From assembly GCA_933228895.1 (NCBI GenBank), contig OW121852.1:108273544-108337543 (forward strand): a stretch of DNA of 64,000 nucleotides. Reading direction: 5' to 3'. The translations under genes were made by a program, and so were the position numbers. The stretch is from Platycnemis pennipes (taxonomy: Eukaryota; Arthropoda; Insecta; Odonata; Platycnemididae). Below, piece by piece: positions 9,976 through 20,775 of the stretch (the stretch's first letter is position 1; each line of letters opens with the position of its first letter). Under the pieces are notes generated by a model. It saw only the letters and a list, made by a program, of their open reading frames with translations. It was not told the origin of the DNA and ran no database searches.

Positions 9976-10690
9976 CATCTACATCTACATAATACCCTGC
10001 ACGCCACCACAAGGGTGTGTGGCAGGGGGTGATTGCTCACCAAACATGCACTACATATCATGCATAAAAAAGGAATAGTATTAATATAGTAGTCAGAACT
10101 ACACTATTTAAAAAGATAGAAATTGCAAAGAAAACATGCAAAAATATTCCGTTAGTAGGATTAGCTTTAAGTACTCATACCAACATGCAGCCACCAATGC
10201 TTTTCATTGCTACTCTCCGATAGGACATATTTACCGTTATTCGTATCTCTAATTGCGCGAGGGAAAAAGGACATTTTGAATCGGTCAGTTCGGCAATCAA
10301 TTTCTCTAATTTTATGATTATGGTCCAGTCTGCCATAGTAAGTTGGGGTTCGTAAAATATTTTTAACATCATCACTGAAAATATTGCCTTGGAATTTGTT
10401 TAAGAGATTAAGTCTAAATTTCAACCTGCGATCTGACAATGATTCCCATTTCAATTCATTTAATAGACTGGTTACGCTAATATAATTATCGTATCCTCCC
10501 TCTTTAAATCTTGCTGATCTTCGCTGCACACGTTCAAGTTCATTACTTAGACCGATTTCGTAGGGATCCCATACACTGGCAGCATATTCCAAATGAGGTC
10601 TTACAAGGGAAAAGTAGCTGATTTCTCGTACATGATCGTCACATTTACCCAATACTCTTTTAATGAAACCCAGTTTACGATTAGCGAATT
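9976..10690 (-). mobile_element. CR1-like LINE H, antisense 3' half with tail
   Basis: The minus strand carries the C-terminal ORF and, downstream at 9976-10045, the family tail: CCCCCTGCCACACACCCTTG, the GTGG arm, GCAGGGTATTATG, then a TAGATG repeat. It is 5'-truncated upstream of SLVRPHLEY. This is the best-preserved 3' end of the family here. Confidence 0.85.
10167..10652 (-). pseudogene. C-terminal part of LINE H reverse transcriptase ORF
   Basis: 161-aa open frame with the blocks SLVRPHLEYAASVWDPY, ELERVQRRSARF, YDNYISVTSLLNELKWESL, RRLKFRLNLLNKFQ and DRFKMSFFPRAIRDTNNG. These form the conserved post-palm region of CR1/L2/Jockey-type ORF2 proteins. No upstream catalytic domain is attached, so it is a 5'-truncated copy even though this part is still open. 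The annotated methionine is not a genuine start. Confidence 0.8.
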
Positions 10691-10691
10691 A

Positions 10692-10760
10692 TTCAGGGGA
10701 GGCGACCGACAGCTGAGTTCTCCTCAAGGATGTGTGAACAGGGGGTAAGTCATAACCAAG
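10692..10760 (-). mobile_element. SINE 3'-end fragment joined to a degenerate LINE tail
   Basis: Read on the minus strand, CTGTCGGTCGCCTCCCCTGA matches the 3' end of the SINE copies at 11880-12200 and 33424-33645. Beside it, AGGATGTGTGAACAGGGGGT is a truncated LINE-tail motif. Confidence 0.5.
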
Positions 10761-11240
10761 TGTGAAATAGGTAGGTATGTACATACAACTAAAATATATA
10801 GTTGTAAGTTATAAAAATAACGTATGTTAGAACAAAACAAAGGAATGAACTTCTGTATACGTGCTACGCATAAATTTTCTTTCACTACTATATGTTTTCA
10901 TGCAATCTAATAATCACGCTGAAACTTTAATTCATATGAATCGCGGTACTTTCTTTGGAGAGAATTAAGAGCTATTAACCAGAATAAATAACAGAATATA
11001 GAATATATATTCTTAGAGTAATATAATAGACATATATACACACCATATTTCTTGGCAATGCCTATTCTCTTTTATTGCTCGCCGAAGGAAAGTAATTTGA
11101 AATCTTATTCTTACGTTCTACATCACTGATCTGGCCTGGTGATGAATTTTTACGGCAAAACAATCCCCTTGCCAAAAGAGGGGGAAAATATGTTTTTTCA
11201 TAAAAGATACTTGAAAATAGCTCAGCATTGTGGACAACCA
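10761..11240. other. No recognisable feature
   Basis: AT-rich sequence with no supportable gene or repeat. Confidence 0.5.
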
Positions 11241-11451
11241 ATTCATTTTAACAATGAAAAAACTTAGTTCTTTTCCATCAATATATTTAAACAAATCTAC
11301 CGGTTTCGGTCTTCTCCGGCCATTCTGAAGATTACAGTGATCACAAGATTACAAAGATCACACTGTAATCATGAGAACGGCCTGAGAAGGCCGAAACCGG
11401 TAGATTGGTTTAAATATATTGATGGAAAAGTTTTTTCATTTTTAAAATGAA
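11241..11451. repeat. Long palindrome with GAAACCGGT arms (about 100-bp arms)
   Basis: The left arm (about 11241-11342) and right arm (about 11356-11451) are inverse copies with a 13-nt centre. Both hold ATCAATATATTTAAAC and a GAAACCGGTAGATT core. The core resembles the end motif of PLEs elsewhere in the window (58890, 60276), so this may be two inverted PLE ends or a foldback MITE. Confidence 0.75.
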
Positions 11452-11879
11452 AACTAACTTCCACAATGTAAACTCGCCAACCATTTCTTTTGCAACCAAT
11501 TCATCCCCGGAGGCCAAAATAATTTGATTTCAATGACAGTGCTTCTTCACGTGAACTCACGGAATATCATCTCACTATACCGAACTATTTGTATAAGCTC
11601 TGCCATCTCTCATGATTGGGGATTATATTTATGTATCAGTAATTCTAATCATTCTTGATGATAAGCAGTACGAATTAGATCGAAAAACCTTTAAGATATC
11701 TAATGCAATATTAATTATTATTTCTTTTCTTAGCATGTGACTTCTTAAAGGAAGAAACACATGATTTTAATAGTTCCTCAATGCTGAACGATCTCTGGTA
11801 AAATCGCATGGCAATCTCTGGCAAACTCCTTCGCAATTGCTTAAAATCTACCCGATTTTTCCACGAGAGAAATATATTT
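11452..11879. other. No recognisable feature
   Basis: No gene or repeat identified. Confidence 0.5.
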
Positions 11880-12200
11880 GTAGTTATTTGGTTGAGGAGG
11901 CCGACGGCTGAGGTCATCAGCGCCAAAAAGTTTAGGTGGGTAAATGAGTGAAAGTAGGAGTTTTCAGGGAACAGAAGACGGATGGAGAGAAACCCGGCGT
12001 CGGCATTAGCCGACTCTTAGCGAAATGCAACAAGAGAACCACGGCTTAACCAAAGGACGGAGTATTGAACTCGAATGCTCTCCACAAAACACTCAAAAAG
12101 GGACCAGTATATCAATGGAAAAAATGCCAGAACTGAGATTCGAACCCGGGCACTAGCGATGGGAGTACCTACTCTAGCCACCACATCAACCTGATCCCCG
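11880..12200 (-). mobile_element. tRNA-derived SINE, full-length copy
   Basis: On the minus strand the head reads GTGGTGGCTAGAGTAGGTAC (A-box-like) then GGGTTCGAATCTC (B-box-like). The body contains GCCGACGCCGGGTTTCTCTC and the end is GGCGCTGATGACCTCAGCCG. The same body recurs at 33424-33645 and 57345-57650. It would be transcribed by RNA polymerase III and mobilised by a LINE (established for SINEs). It lies just upstream of the CpG-rich 5' region of the MADF gene. Confidence 0.75.
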
Positions 12201-12816
12201 AGAGAACCTAATTTATTGAATATTCCATCATAGTCAATGCCTTCTGTGACCTGTGACTTCCCCGGAACCTCTCGAGGCGACCTCAAGGAGCGTCGAGGTT
12301 GCGTTATGCGCTCTCGGAGAGGAGAAAGGAGGGGAGAGATGTTGTGAGCAAGGGAAGAGGAGAAAGCAGAGCTTCGGGCATGCGCGGTCCCCGGCGCCAC
12401 CACTTGGCAACATTGCGTCGAAAGTCACGCCATCGTCAGCGTACCACTCCGCCTCGAGCCCACGCGAGCTCCTATCGACTGCGCGACTTTCCCCGTATCG
12501 CGCCCCTCCACCAAACACTCCGGCCTCTCAATCGAGAGCAACCGGGTTCGCATCTCATCATCATCAAGCTGTAAGGCGATAGAAGTGCTTCACTATTGAC
12601 CGTCTCCCCGGAGAGGAAAATATATCCCTACTCTCCGCCCTGTCGAGTAGTAGCTGTCACGCTTCACGTATCACGCCACTTGTCCTCCGGATGGCGGAGA
12701 GGTGGGGCGGTATTGAGGAGCTTTCGGTCCCCTAGCCATTAGCGTCCCCTGCACGGGAGCCACAGCGTCCTCTCAAGCAAGACCTTGAAATTCGGATTGA
12801 CGCCGAACCCTCGGAA
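12201..12816 (+). promoter_or_regulatory. CpG-rich 5' region of the MADF-BESS gene
   Basis: This block is far richer in GC and CpG than its surroundings and ends at the start codon at 12817. No TATA box is obvious. It probably contains the promoter and 5' UTR (inference from position and composition). The open frames across it on both strands have no domain and look like composition-driven shadows. Confidence 0.5.
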
Positions 12817-15800
12817 ATGGAGTCGAAAAACTTCACCTACGACTTGGACAACAGGCTGATCGAGATGGTGAAGAAGCACCCGTACTTGTACAAGTCAACG
12901 GAGAGGAAATTCAGGGACAACGTCTTGAGGGAACAAGTTTGGAAAGAAATTTCCAAGTCCATGTCGAGAACCGGTGAGTGGTCTCGGTCCCTCTTCGATG
13001 GCGTTTCATTATGCCATCAGACTATAATTCGATCCCTTCTTATCTTTACCGTGAACGGACATCATTAAAATATTCATTTTCTAGTCAACAGTTGTGGATA
13101 GTTCTTCTGCCTTCCGCCCATTTGGTAACGGGATTTCATCATTGCAATCGCGCTACAATGCAAATAATTCGAATTGTCTTTTTAAATTCTGAACGATGCA
13201 ATCAGGAGTCTACTCAAAGGCGAAAGTTGTAATTTCAACACTCGCGGACCATATCACTGATAATAAACAGCATCACTAAGGTTTTATTTATCTTTATATT
13301 TATTATAATCATTATCTTTATCGGGGAAAATATTAATTTCCAATTATAATGAATGAGAATGGAATGCTCTCTCAGTGGAATGGTCGCTATGCGCGAGTTT
13401 GATCTTTTCCGAAAACTTGATCTTTCGCTTCATGTAATTTGAATTCGTCTGTGCTTGCCCGCACGAGACTGCATGATATTTTAAGATGCGCCAATTTTTC
13501 ATGTTGATCATAACTCTTCTTTTTAGGTAAAAACGTATGTACATATGAATACGCACGAACGTTAGTGAATCATTCTTATGTAAATTAATCGCGATGCGTG
13601 GAACCGTGTCTAATGTATTAATACGTTTTTTTTTTCTAGTCTCCGAATGCAAAACGCGCTGGAGGACGATGCGTGACTCTTATCGGAAAAACAAGAATAA
13701 AGCGAAGTTGTTGCATGGTGCACCCTCTAGGTCGAAGTACGACGATGAGAATTTACGGTTCCTGGACGATGTTCCGCCTAAAAGGAGGTGAGTGAAGCTG
13801 GCGTACTCTTACTTATCGCCTGTCGAAGTTAACTGAATGAGATCTGCTCGTACTCTTACTCGTGGCGGATGGAGGAAGGCCCCGGCTTAAATCTCTTCGC
13901 TGCCTGCATTCTTTCTTTCCTCGCGTGCTCGTAGCTACAGGGGCGTCTGCCTTGCGTGATAAAAACGGCGAGCGAAATTTTCATTCTTTATCCTCTGAGC
14001 CAACGCTGCACACTATTATGAGAATGGTTCGATCCAGCAGAGTAACTTATTCTTTGTTCAAATTCATTCACTCTCTGGCCTAAAATATAATTTATCGACG
14101 CCAAAACAAAATTTGAAAAGTTAGGGAATGTCTTGTAATGGAGAGAGATGTATAATGACGTTAAATGATGCTAATTTACCTGTACGTGTGTTTACCGTAC
14201 TCTCAGGCTCGCACTTTCTGGATCCAGAAACTCATCGATCCGAATTCGCAATGTATTCGGGCAGTTCTTTAGTTAAACAGAAAATGAAAAATCCTATAAG
14301 CAGGTTTCGTGAGTCACCCAAAAAACTTTATTTTATTTGTCGTGTAAAATATGCAATTGCTATGTCATTATTTCTAAATTCATGAAATCCAAACTGTAAG
14401 AAATGTCGAATAAATATCCTGTTACCGATCTTCTAACAGAACATGCGACAGTTGTTTCGATGATTGTTGCAGTAAAAAGAAATAATGCCTATAGTTTAAT
14501 AATATTTTACTACAAAAGAAGGAAAGTAAAAGAAGAATTGTGAGAAGAGAGAGGAGGGAAGAGCAGGGTAATAATTACATTTCACTACATCCTAAGGACA
14601 GTCAGCTGGGCGTGTGGCAAGTACGCCTTATTTGTATTTTTGAGTTTGGTAGTTGAGTGAGAAAGCGTATCATCAGTGTCTGAAATAGTGTTTAATTAAA
14701 ATAAAATCATGCTCTGTATGACGTTTCGGCAGTTTAGAAGTCGTTCTGGTGATTTTTGTATCCAATGGTCACATTAAGATTGTTTTGCCCATTTCCTTAG
14801 CATAATGGCATTTGCTTGCAGTCTCTGATTCGATACATGGAAATAATATCGAGGCACATAAATAGAGGTAGTAAAGAGGGTTTGCGTCCAACCTGGTAGA
14901 CAGGACCTCCCTTCATCTAAATGATATTAGGTCGCCTACATGTACCTACCTGCAATCCACCGCATAAGTGTGTGACAGGGAACACCCAATCATACATCCT
15001 TATAGATTGATTCTTACTGAAAGGTTTTAAGATACCACCATTTTTAGTGATGCGAAGGTTCTGCCGTTGACCCCCCAAACACGCTCCTTAGACCTCCAGA
15101 CCGATTTTAAAGACGTAATCAAGTCTAAATCAACGGTGCTAATAACTTAAAATGTTGACGCATTGCATGTCAGCAGCCACTCGCTGTACATGGATGCACA
15201 GTAAGATCTATCCCATCAACATTTTAAAAACCAAACTGATCTTATGTCAGCTTCAGACCATTCAACTCTGAAATCATTCCTACTTCATCCGGGCTTAATG
15301 TATATATGTATACAATGTATGTATATATGTATACTATACATCCTGCCTACCTTGCAAGCCACCTTGAAGGTGTGTTGCAGGGGGTGAGTTATCACCAATC
15401 ATCAAACCACTAGGCACATACACTAAAGTTTACTCATACTTCGTACCTAAGTAGAGATTTCTATGAATATCATGCGTGACACACCCAGTTCTAATTTTTA
15501 TTCAATATGCAAAGAAACATATAATAAGTTCTCCGGACATGCATTATACATAGGTATTACTATTTCATCCAAGGATGCTTAGATCCCAAAATGAAAAAAA
15601 ACAGCATTTTCATTTCATCTCTGTTTGTTTCATTAATCCGTATTAATCCAGAGTGTGCCATTTTATTTTCATGTAAAGATAAATTTATTTTATGAAGGCA
15701 CTGTCAGTGTAGTGAAGTCATTTTCAGTGTAGTGAAGGCATAGACATGGGTGCACTGTATTTTACTACTGTATCATACCGTCAACCTAGGACTCGTTGAC

Positions 15801-18800
15801 ACTGTCAGTGGCGCCAAGGGACGAGACCAGGGCCCGGCTAATGGCCATTTGAAAGCGAAAGGCCATATGGCAACACGAAAGTTTTAGATGGAAACTAAAA
15901 ATGAATTTAAGTGAAAAAATTAATCTTCTAACCAGAGCCATTCACTAATAAGTCAGATTATTTTTGTTTTATATTGTCCTTGTTATGTGTCCTTTGTAAT
16001 TGGCCTTGTGCTGTTTTTAAGGCCGTTTTACACGGTCATTGAAACTGCGCAAGTTGATGTTGATTCCGATTGAGCAGTCGTCTGCGAAAGTCCGTGACGT
16101 AGAAAATTTCGAGGACGCTTGCTTGACAGATTTACACGGTGCAATCGTCGGTGCATTATGTCAGTGACAATATAACATTCAGTAGTGGTAATACCGTCAA
16201 TATATCGCATAACGTCAAGATCTGTTAAGTATCAATTAATTGGACGTGAAAGATACGATAAATTGCCACAACTTTAAAATATGTTTTAAGCCATAGTCTA
16301 AACATAATAGTGGAGACCCTTGTCCCGTATACTTAGCCCAAAATTTTCACCACGAACGAACGGATGTGGGCCAAGGTAACGAGTTCTTCCTTTACTCACG
16401 AAATTTAAGCTTCCACGTGATTAATCGCCCAGCTCATCATTATTGCACTTTATTCAGATCCTAAGGAGTTGATTTCAAACAAAAACACCCAACTCAATCG
16501 TCAAAAACCTATTTAATTTCTAGAATTCCCCAGGCAGTTCGTTGCCACTACGTCTGCACCATCTAGTGAGAGAAATAAACTTCAAACTTGCGCGAACGCA
16601 TGTATCAGATTAGAACATGTTCTAATTTGCTCGCAAGCGTTCGCGCAGTGGCGCTGCCTGTCCTCGCAAGTCGTCGCTTTACACGGCGCAATATTTCTAG
16701 CGCAGGTGTTCTCGCAACAGCCTGCGCAGTATCAATGACCGTGTAAAACGGCCTTTAGACTATTTTTAATAAATAAATATAAAAATATTCAAAAGGTGAC
16801 ACCCACCAAACAAGCTGCGTTAAGGATACCTACTTCAACCACCTCCCGTCTTTGACTGTGTTTAGGAAGAACGGGAAGGGAGCTGAGGTGGGGAGGGGAG
16901 GTCTGCCTAAAAAGATCCTGTCGCAACCGCTTCATTGGTAGAGTCAGCTGTGTGTCCCCCATCGTGATAAGACGAAGGAGCTTCGCGGTGTCAGTTGTGA
17001 TTGGACGAAGTGGATGACGTTCAAGTCCTTAGCTCGCCCACTTTTCCGAAAGGATTAAAAACATCCGTTTTTCGCCGATTACAATTCGAAAACTAATTGA
17101 CGGATCGAGGAACGGAAAAATACGGGTCTTTTTATTTTACAAACTCTCTCAGTTCGGCACTGAAAAAATATGGTAAACAACCGCATTGAATGACTTAAAT
17201 TCATTGCGAGTGGGGTCATATAGAATTGCCCCAATATTATAACTTGAGTCTGAAGGGTTCCGCCTACGTGAAAACATTAGGAATCACTGTACTACTGTCC
17301 GCGCCAAAATCTTGTAGACTCGAATTTAAACCTAAATAACTCCAAAACCGTTCATCAAATTTTCACGTTATTTACACAGTAATTTAGATAATTTTGTTGT
17401 TGACTGACTATATTGTTAGAATAATTTTTTTAAACAAATTTTGGACCTTTTTCTTACGTTAGAGTAAAAAAAGGGCCCATTTTTTTTAGCGCTACGGCAC
17501 CATGCGTCACTTTGACGTCAGATAACTTTCAAGCAAAGCGTTTGGCTAAAACAAATTTTTAAAACAAGGTGAATTATATTTGGAACGTCGGTTTTCGCAG
17601 CGAAATCGATCGTCGTCAGAGGCTTTCGGGTGCAGCTGCGTTGTACGCGTTGTCGGTGTGCGAGCTTTCCAGATTATTGCCTGATTGCCGTCCTGCATTG
17701 GCCACGAAAGCTCGCACACCGACAACGCGTACAACGCAGCTGCACCCGAAAGCCCCTGACGACAAGGTGAATTATATCTTTGTTATTATGTCTGTGAAGT
17801 TTAAAGGTTTTAACTTTAGTATTTATTGGTATGATATTCCATTTATAACTGCACTTTTTCTCAGAAACTATGCATCATGGCGCCACAAGACTAAAACTGT
17901 CATATTCCTCTTTGAATTTCCAGATCGAATCAGATATTACTGAAGTTAGCACCTATTTTATATTGAATTTTATGTTTCCTGAAAAAACGCAGCGCAGAAA
18001 AAGGGCAGCGTTGCCGGCGGAGTGTCCTGCTCTGGGTTCGCGCGCTAGCCAAACGCTTTGATTGGAAGTTATTAGACGTCAAAGTGTCGCATGGCGCCGT
18101 AGCGCTAAAAAAATGGGCCCTCTTTTTACTCTAACTTAAGAAAAAGGTCTAAAATTTGTTTTTAAAAATTATTCTAACAATGTAGTCAGTCAACAACAAA
18201 ATTATCTAAATTGCTATGTAAATAACGTGAAAATCCGATGAACGGTTTTGGAGTTATTTAGGTTTAAACTCGAGTCTACAAGATTTTGGCGCGGACAGCA
18301 GTTGTATGATCTGACACCTCTCGTTCCAGGCGGAAGTCGACCGTGAAAGCGAAGAGAGACCTCGCTTTCGAAGATGGCCCCGTGATCGTTGGCTCCACTT
18401 CACTGGCTCTTGGTGGCGAGGATCAAATGGTCACGATGGAAGAGGAGGGAAGTGCGGCGACGCAAATACTTGAGGCCGTCAACGACAGCATGGACGTCAG
18501 ATTGACGCTGTACCGGGCGGCGGCGTCGCCTCCGCAGCACGCTGCTTCCGGAAGCCCCGAGGGCGACCCCGTGGTCCTTCCGGCCTCCTCGACCGCCGCT
18601 GTCGAGGGCTGGGTCGCCCTCGAGGACATAAGGAATGACATCAACGAGCGGTTCCAAGCGCTCGAAGAGAGACTCGTGAGCGACAAGCGGTCGGTGAGAG
18701 CCGAGAATCCCGTGGAAATATTTTTCAGGAGCATGGCGTCGACTGTGATGACCTTCTCCCCTCGACTGATAGCCGAGGCCAAGGTGCAAGTGTGTCAAAT

Positions 18801-18855
18801 CATCTCGGAACTTGAGCTGAGGAATGTGAGCGAAGATTCATGTGGTCGGAAATAA
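12817..18855 (+). CDS. MADF-BESS domain protein, three exons
   Basis: Exons 12817-12973, 13640-13787 and 18330-18855 join in frame to 276 codons plus stop. The first intron is G^GTGAGT to TTTTCTAG, the second AG^GTGAGT to TTCCAG; phases agree at both junctions. Residues about 10-95 form a MADF domain: LIEMVKKHPYLYKS, REQVWKEISKSM, then VSECKTRWRTMRDSYRKN and ENLRFLDDV. After an alanine/serine/proline-rich acidic linker, residues about 225-262 form a BESS motif (EIFFRSMASTVMTF, then AKVQVCQIISELEL). MADF domains bind DNA and BESS motifs mediate protein contacts, as in Adf-1-type insect regulators, so a nuclear transcription regulator is expected. Exon 3 is much more GC-rich than the intron. 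The only convincing host gene in the window; the specific orthologue is not known. Confidence 0.85.
12974..13639 (+). other. Intron 1 of MADF-BESS gene
   Basis: 666-bp intron with consensus GTGAGT donor and a T-rich tract before TAG. It splits the MADF domain. No repeat recognised inside. Confidence 0.75.
13788..14934 (+). other. First part of intron 2, no feature seen
   Basis: The donor is GTGAGTGA. The following kilobase holds only short open frames without domains and no recognised repeat. Confidence 0.5.
14935..14992 (-). mobile_element. LINE 3' hairpin tail in intron 2 (antisense)
   Basis: CTACATGTACCTACCTGCAA, then CCACCGCATAAGTGTGTGAC, then AGGGAACACCC. A decayed antisense copy of the LINE-family tail. 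Confidence 0.55.
15071..15602 (+). repeat. Composite repeat, copy 1 (contains antisense LINE tail)
   Basis: About 530 bp nearly identical to 23779-24296 in the same orientation. Both begin with a C-run followed by ACACGCTCCTTAGACCTCC (or AGCACGC) and end with AGATCCCAAAATGAAAAAAA. In the middle is an antisense LINE tail (CTTGCAAGCCACCTTGAAGG, GTGTGTTGCAGGGGGTGAG) next to a TATATGTATAC-rich stretch. Shared ends and a terminal A-run suggest the whole unit moved by retroposition. Confidence 0.75.
15603..16019 (+). other. Intron 2 interval with short tandem duplication
   Basis: TCAGTGTAGTGAAG occurs twice in a row at about 15703-15741 (a roughly 20-bp imperfect duplication). Nothing else is recognised. 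Confidence 0.4.
16020..16754. mobile_element. Harbinger-like MITE with TTA duplication, 735 bp
   Basis: Ends are inverse: AGGCCGTTTTACACGGTCAT on the left, and the same sequence inverted on the right (ATGACCGTGTAAAACGGCCT). The inverted repeats run past 30 bp with small gaps. TTA flanks both ends (16017-16019 and 16755-16757), the target preferred by PIF/Harbinger elements. An inner palindrome near 16589-16647 contains GCGCGAACGC and its inverse plus ATTAGAACATGTTCTAAT. No transposase is encoded, so it would depend on an autonomous relative. Confidence 0.8.
16755..17291 (+). other. Intron 2 interval, no feature seen
   Basis: No repeat or exon recognised between the MITE and the foldback element. 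Confidence 0.45.
17292..18301. mobile_element. Foldback element with 256-bp inverted arms, 1010 bp
   Basis: The left arm 17292-17548 and right arm 18046-18301 are inverse copies with scattered mismatches. The tips read CTACTGTCCGCGCCAAAATC and, inverted, CTGCTGTCCGCGCCAAAATC. The unique centre contains a second palindrome. No transposase frame is recognised. Flanking TA dinucleotides are possible (left directly outside, right three bases away) but no clear target duplication can be set. Its right tip lies 28 bases before exon 3 of the MADF gene. Confidence 0.8.
17612..17763. repeat. Nested palindrome with 58-bp GC-rich arms
   Basis: Arms 17612-17669 and 17706-17763 match at 57 of 58 positions. 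The surrounding unit is bounded by the 16-bp direct repeat ACAAGGTGAATTATAT at 17564-17579 and 17762-17777, suggesting a separate insertion or duplication within the foldback element. Confidence 0.8.
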
Positions 18856-18856
18856 A
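18851..18856 (+). promoter_or_regulatory. Candidate polyadenylation signal overlapping the stop
   Basis: AATAAA at 18851-18856 overlaps the MADF gene stop codon (18853-18855), which would mean a very short 3' UTR. A signal this close to the stop is unusual, so a later one may be used. Confidence 0.4.
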
Positions 18857-18914
18857 ATAATTTGCATTCATCTGTTCTCGTTTCGTGCTCTTGATTTTTG
18901 TGCACACCTCCAGA

Positions 18915-18975
18915 GTACCTACCCTGCAAGCCTCCTTGAGGATGTGTGACGATGGAGGGGGTGAGTCGTCTCCCC
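18915..18975 (-). mobile_element. LINE 3' tail, antisense
   Basis: TACCCTGCAAGCCTCCTTGA then GGATGTGTGACGATGGAGGG then GGTGAG. An antisense LINE tail about 60 bp after the MADF stop, so the gene's 3' UTR is either short or includes repeat sequence. Confidence 0.6.
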
Positions 18976-19149
18976 AAACAGATACAAAAAACTAAAATAT
19001 AAGGTACTACTAAGCTAGTTTCTCGTCTGCGGGCTTGGCGGAGGGTGTGGCCTTACTCGGTGAAATAAAGAGGAGATTGTGTCATCCTTAGTTCCTGATT
19101 GGTAAGATGTTTCTTGGTTGTTGGCTGTATATTTGTTGATCTGGTAGCT

Positions 19150-19260
19150 GCTAGTTGTTCGGAATTTGGTAAAGTGACCAGCAACGGCCACGAAACGTCG
19201 GGTAACTCATCTGATTAAGTACGCGGGGTACACCCGAGCAACAAATGTACAGGTAAGATA
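19150..19260 (+). repeat. Possible PLE-type end motif
   Basis: GACCAGCAACGGCCACGAAA followed by CGTCGGGTAAC resembles the GAAAC-containing terminal motifs at 11280 and 60290. Weak single-copy evidence. Confidence 0.3.
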
Positions 19261-20244
19261 TTTCATTCGTCAGCATATGAAAAGTCGTGGTGAAAGCTAC
19301 ATGCGAGGCAGTATCATTAGACGGTTGTTCCTCCTACGGCATTGTATTCAATGTGAATTCCTCAAGTTTCCAACAGTGCGAGTTGGAAGAATGATTTTTC
19401 ATCTAAAAGCATTTCAAACCAAACATAGGAGTAATTACCATGCAATTTTACGGTAAGGGTTCGTTGGTTTTTTGCATGAGGAAAGGATAGTTCCAGATGA
19501 ATTCTTATGACTTGATTTTTTAATAGTAAAAAGCGGAAAGTACGCATATAAAATGAGGTTTACGAAGGCAGTCAAAACCTTTATATTCATGCTTAATAAT
19601 TTTCAATGACTTCAAATATGGTCCAAATATTGTTTTGCATTTCGATTTTTTTCAATAAGAGAGCCTTCACTCATATAGGCAAAATTGCTGAGCAGACAGA
19701 TGTATTACTAAGAACACAAAGTCAAAACTCATCATTAAGAGTAATTATTATAGACATTCATCCCTTCAGAGGTAGTTCATCAGAAAGTTCACACATGAAT
19801 ATTGTAGAAGATTTTCAGTGTCAATATTTCCTTTCCCAGCGCATTAATGGAATATAAATTTCAATCTTTCCTAAACTTTTAATATTTTATAGTCTTCTAC
19901 TTATTTCCCCCATTTCCACTATTCTCCTTCATATCTTCAACATTTATTCCTTTAAATAACCCTCTCATTTCTCATTCGCATTTATCCCATTATCAGTGTA
20001 ACTTGCAAATCACATAAAACTCTTCGTAGGGTGCCTTTCCTCATATTCATTTTGAAGCTAATGCTTTGCCACCTTACCGGATTCCGGGATACCTTGGTTG
20101 ACATATATTTTATCGTGGAGTGGTAGTATCTTACAATGAAATTTTCACATTAGATTTTAATGTATAAGGTAACAGTTTAACGTCTGATTTAATATACATA
20201 ATCCATTAATGACGAATAGCTACAACAATTTCTTAAGAATCTGC
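19261..20244. other. No recognisable feature
   Basis: AT-rich interval. The open frames at 19362-19547 and 19606-19857 have no recognisable domain or splice context. Confidence 0.45.
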
Positions 20245-20760
20245 GTCTACGTCTACATAATACCCTGAGAGCCACGGCAAGGGTGTGTGGCAGGATAATA
20301 GCCATCGCCAGGCCTGCATTTTAAATCAAGAGAGAATTTAATTTATTCTTAGTATCATGCAACATGAAAAAATTCTCTGCAAATTAAAAATACATATTTT
20401 TATTTCCCTCTGGTATATTTGCTGTAATATATTACTGTTCCTGATTTTACACGGAAAAATTCATTTTTGCAAGTACCTCTGTCTTACTATCTACCTCTCT
20501 ATAATTTTGTCTTCTTAAGATTGAGTGAATGATTGAGTATTTGCCAATTATTAAGAGTAACCTTAACAAGATCTTTGGACACCCCGTGATAGATCTAATT
20601 TTGGGTTGTGCGAGAATGCACATTATATTTTTCCCTGATGAGGAATTAATTTTCCCATAAATAAGGACAAAATTGTTGTTTGAGAGTAGGTATTCATTTG
20701 GTTTCTTGCTTGCTAGACTGGCTTTATTTCTCCCGATAAATGCTGAGCAAAACTTCTGTA
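20245..20760 (-). mobile_element. CR1-like LINE fragment with tail, antisense
   Basis: The tail at 20248-20300 reads on this strand CTACATAATACCCTGAGAGC then GGCAAGGGTGTGTGGCAGG. Upstream on the minus strand a decayed ORF end (block RSITGCPKILLRLL) resembles the C-terminus of a related LINE subfamily. 5'-truncated and inactive. Confidence 0.55.
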
Positions 20761-20775
20761 ATTGCTCTTGAACAC

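Noticed and set aside
12234..12582. Overlapping open frames on both strands upstream of the MADF gene
   Set aside because: They follow from high GC content. No domain, no splice link, and frames on opposite strands cover the same bases; better read as a 5' regulatory region.
18400..18798. Minus-strand frames of 119-132 codons over MADF exon 3
   Set aside because: Shadows of the GC-rich exon; the plus strand has the BESS motif, splice acceptor and in-phase junction.
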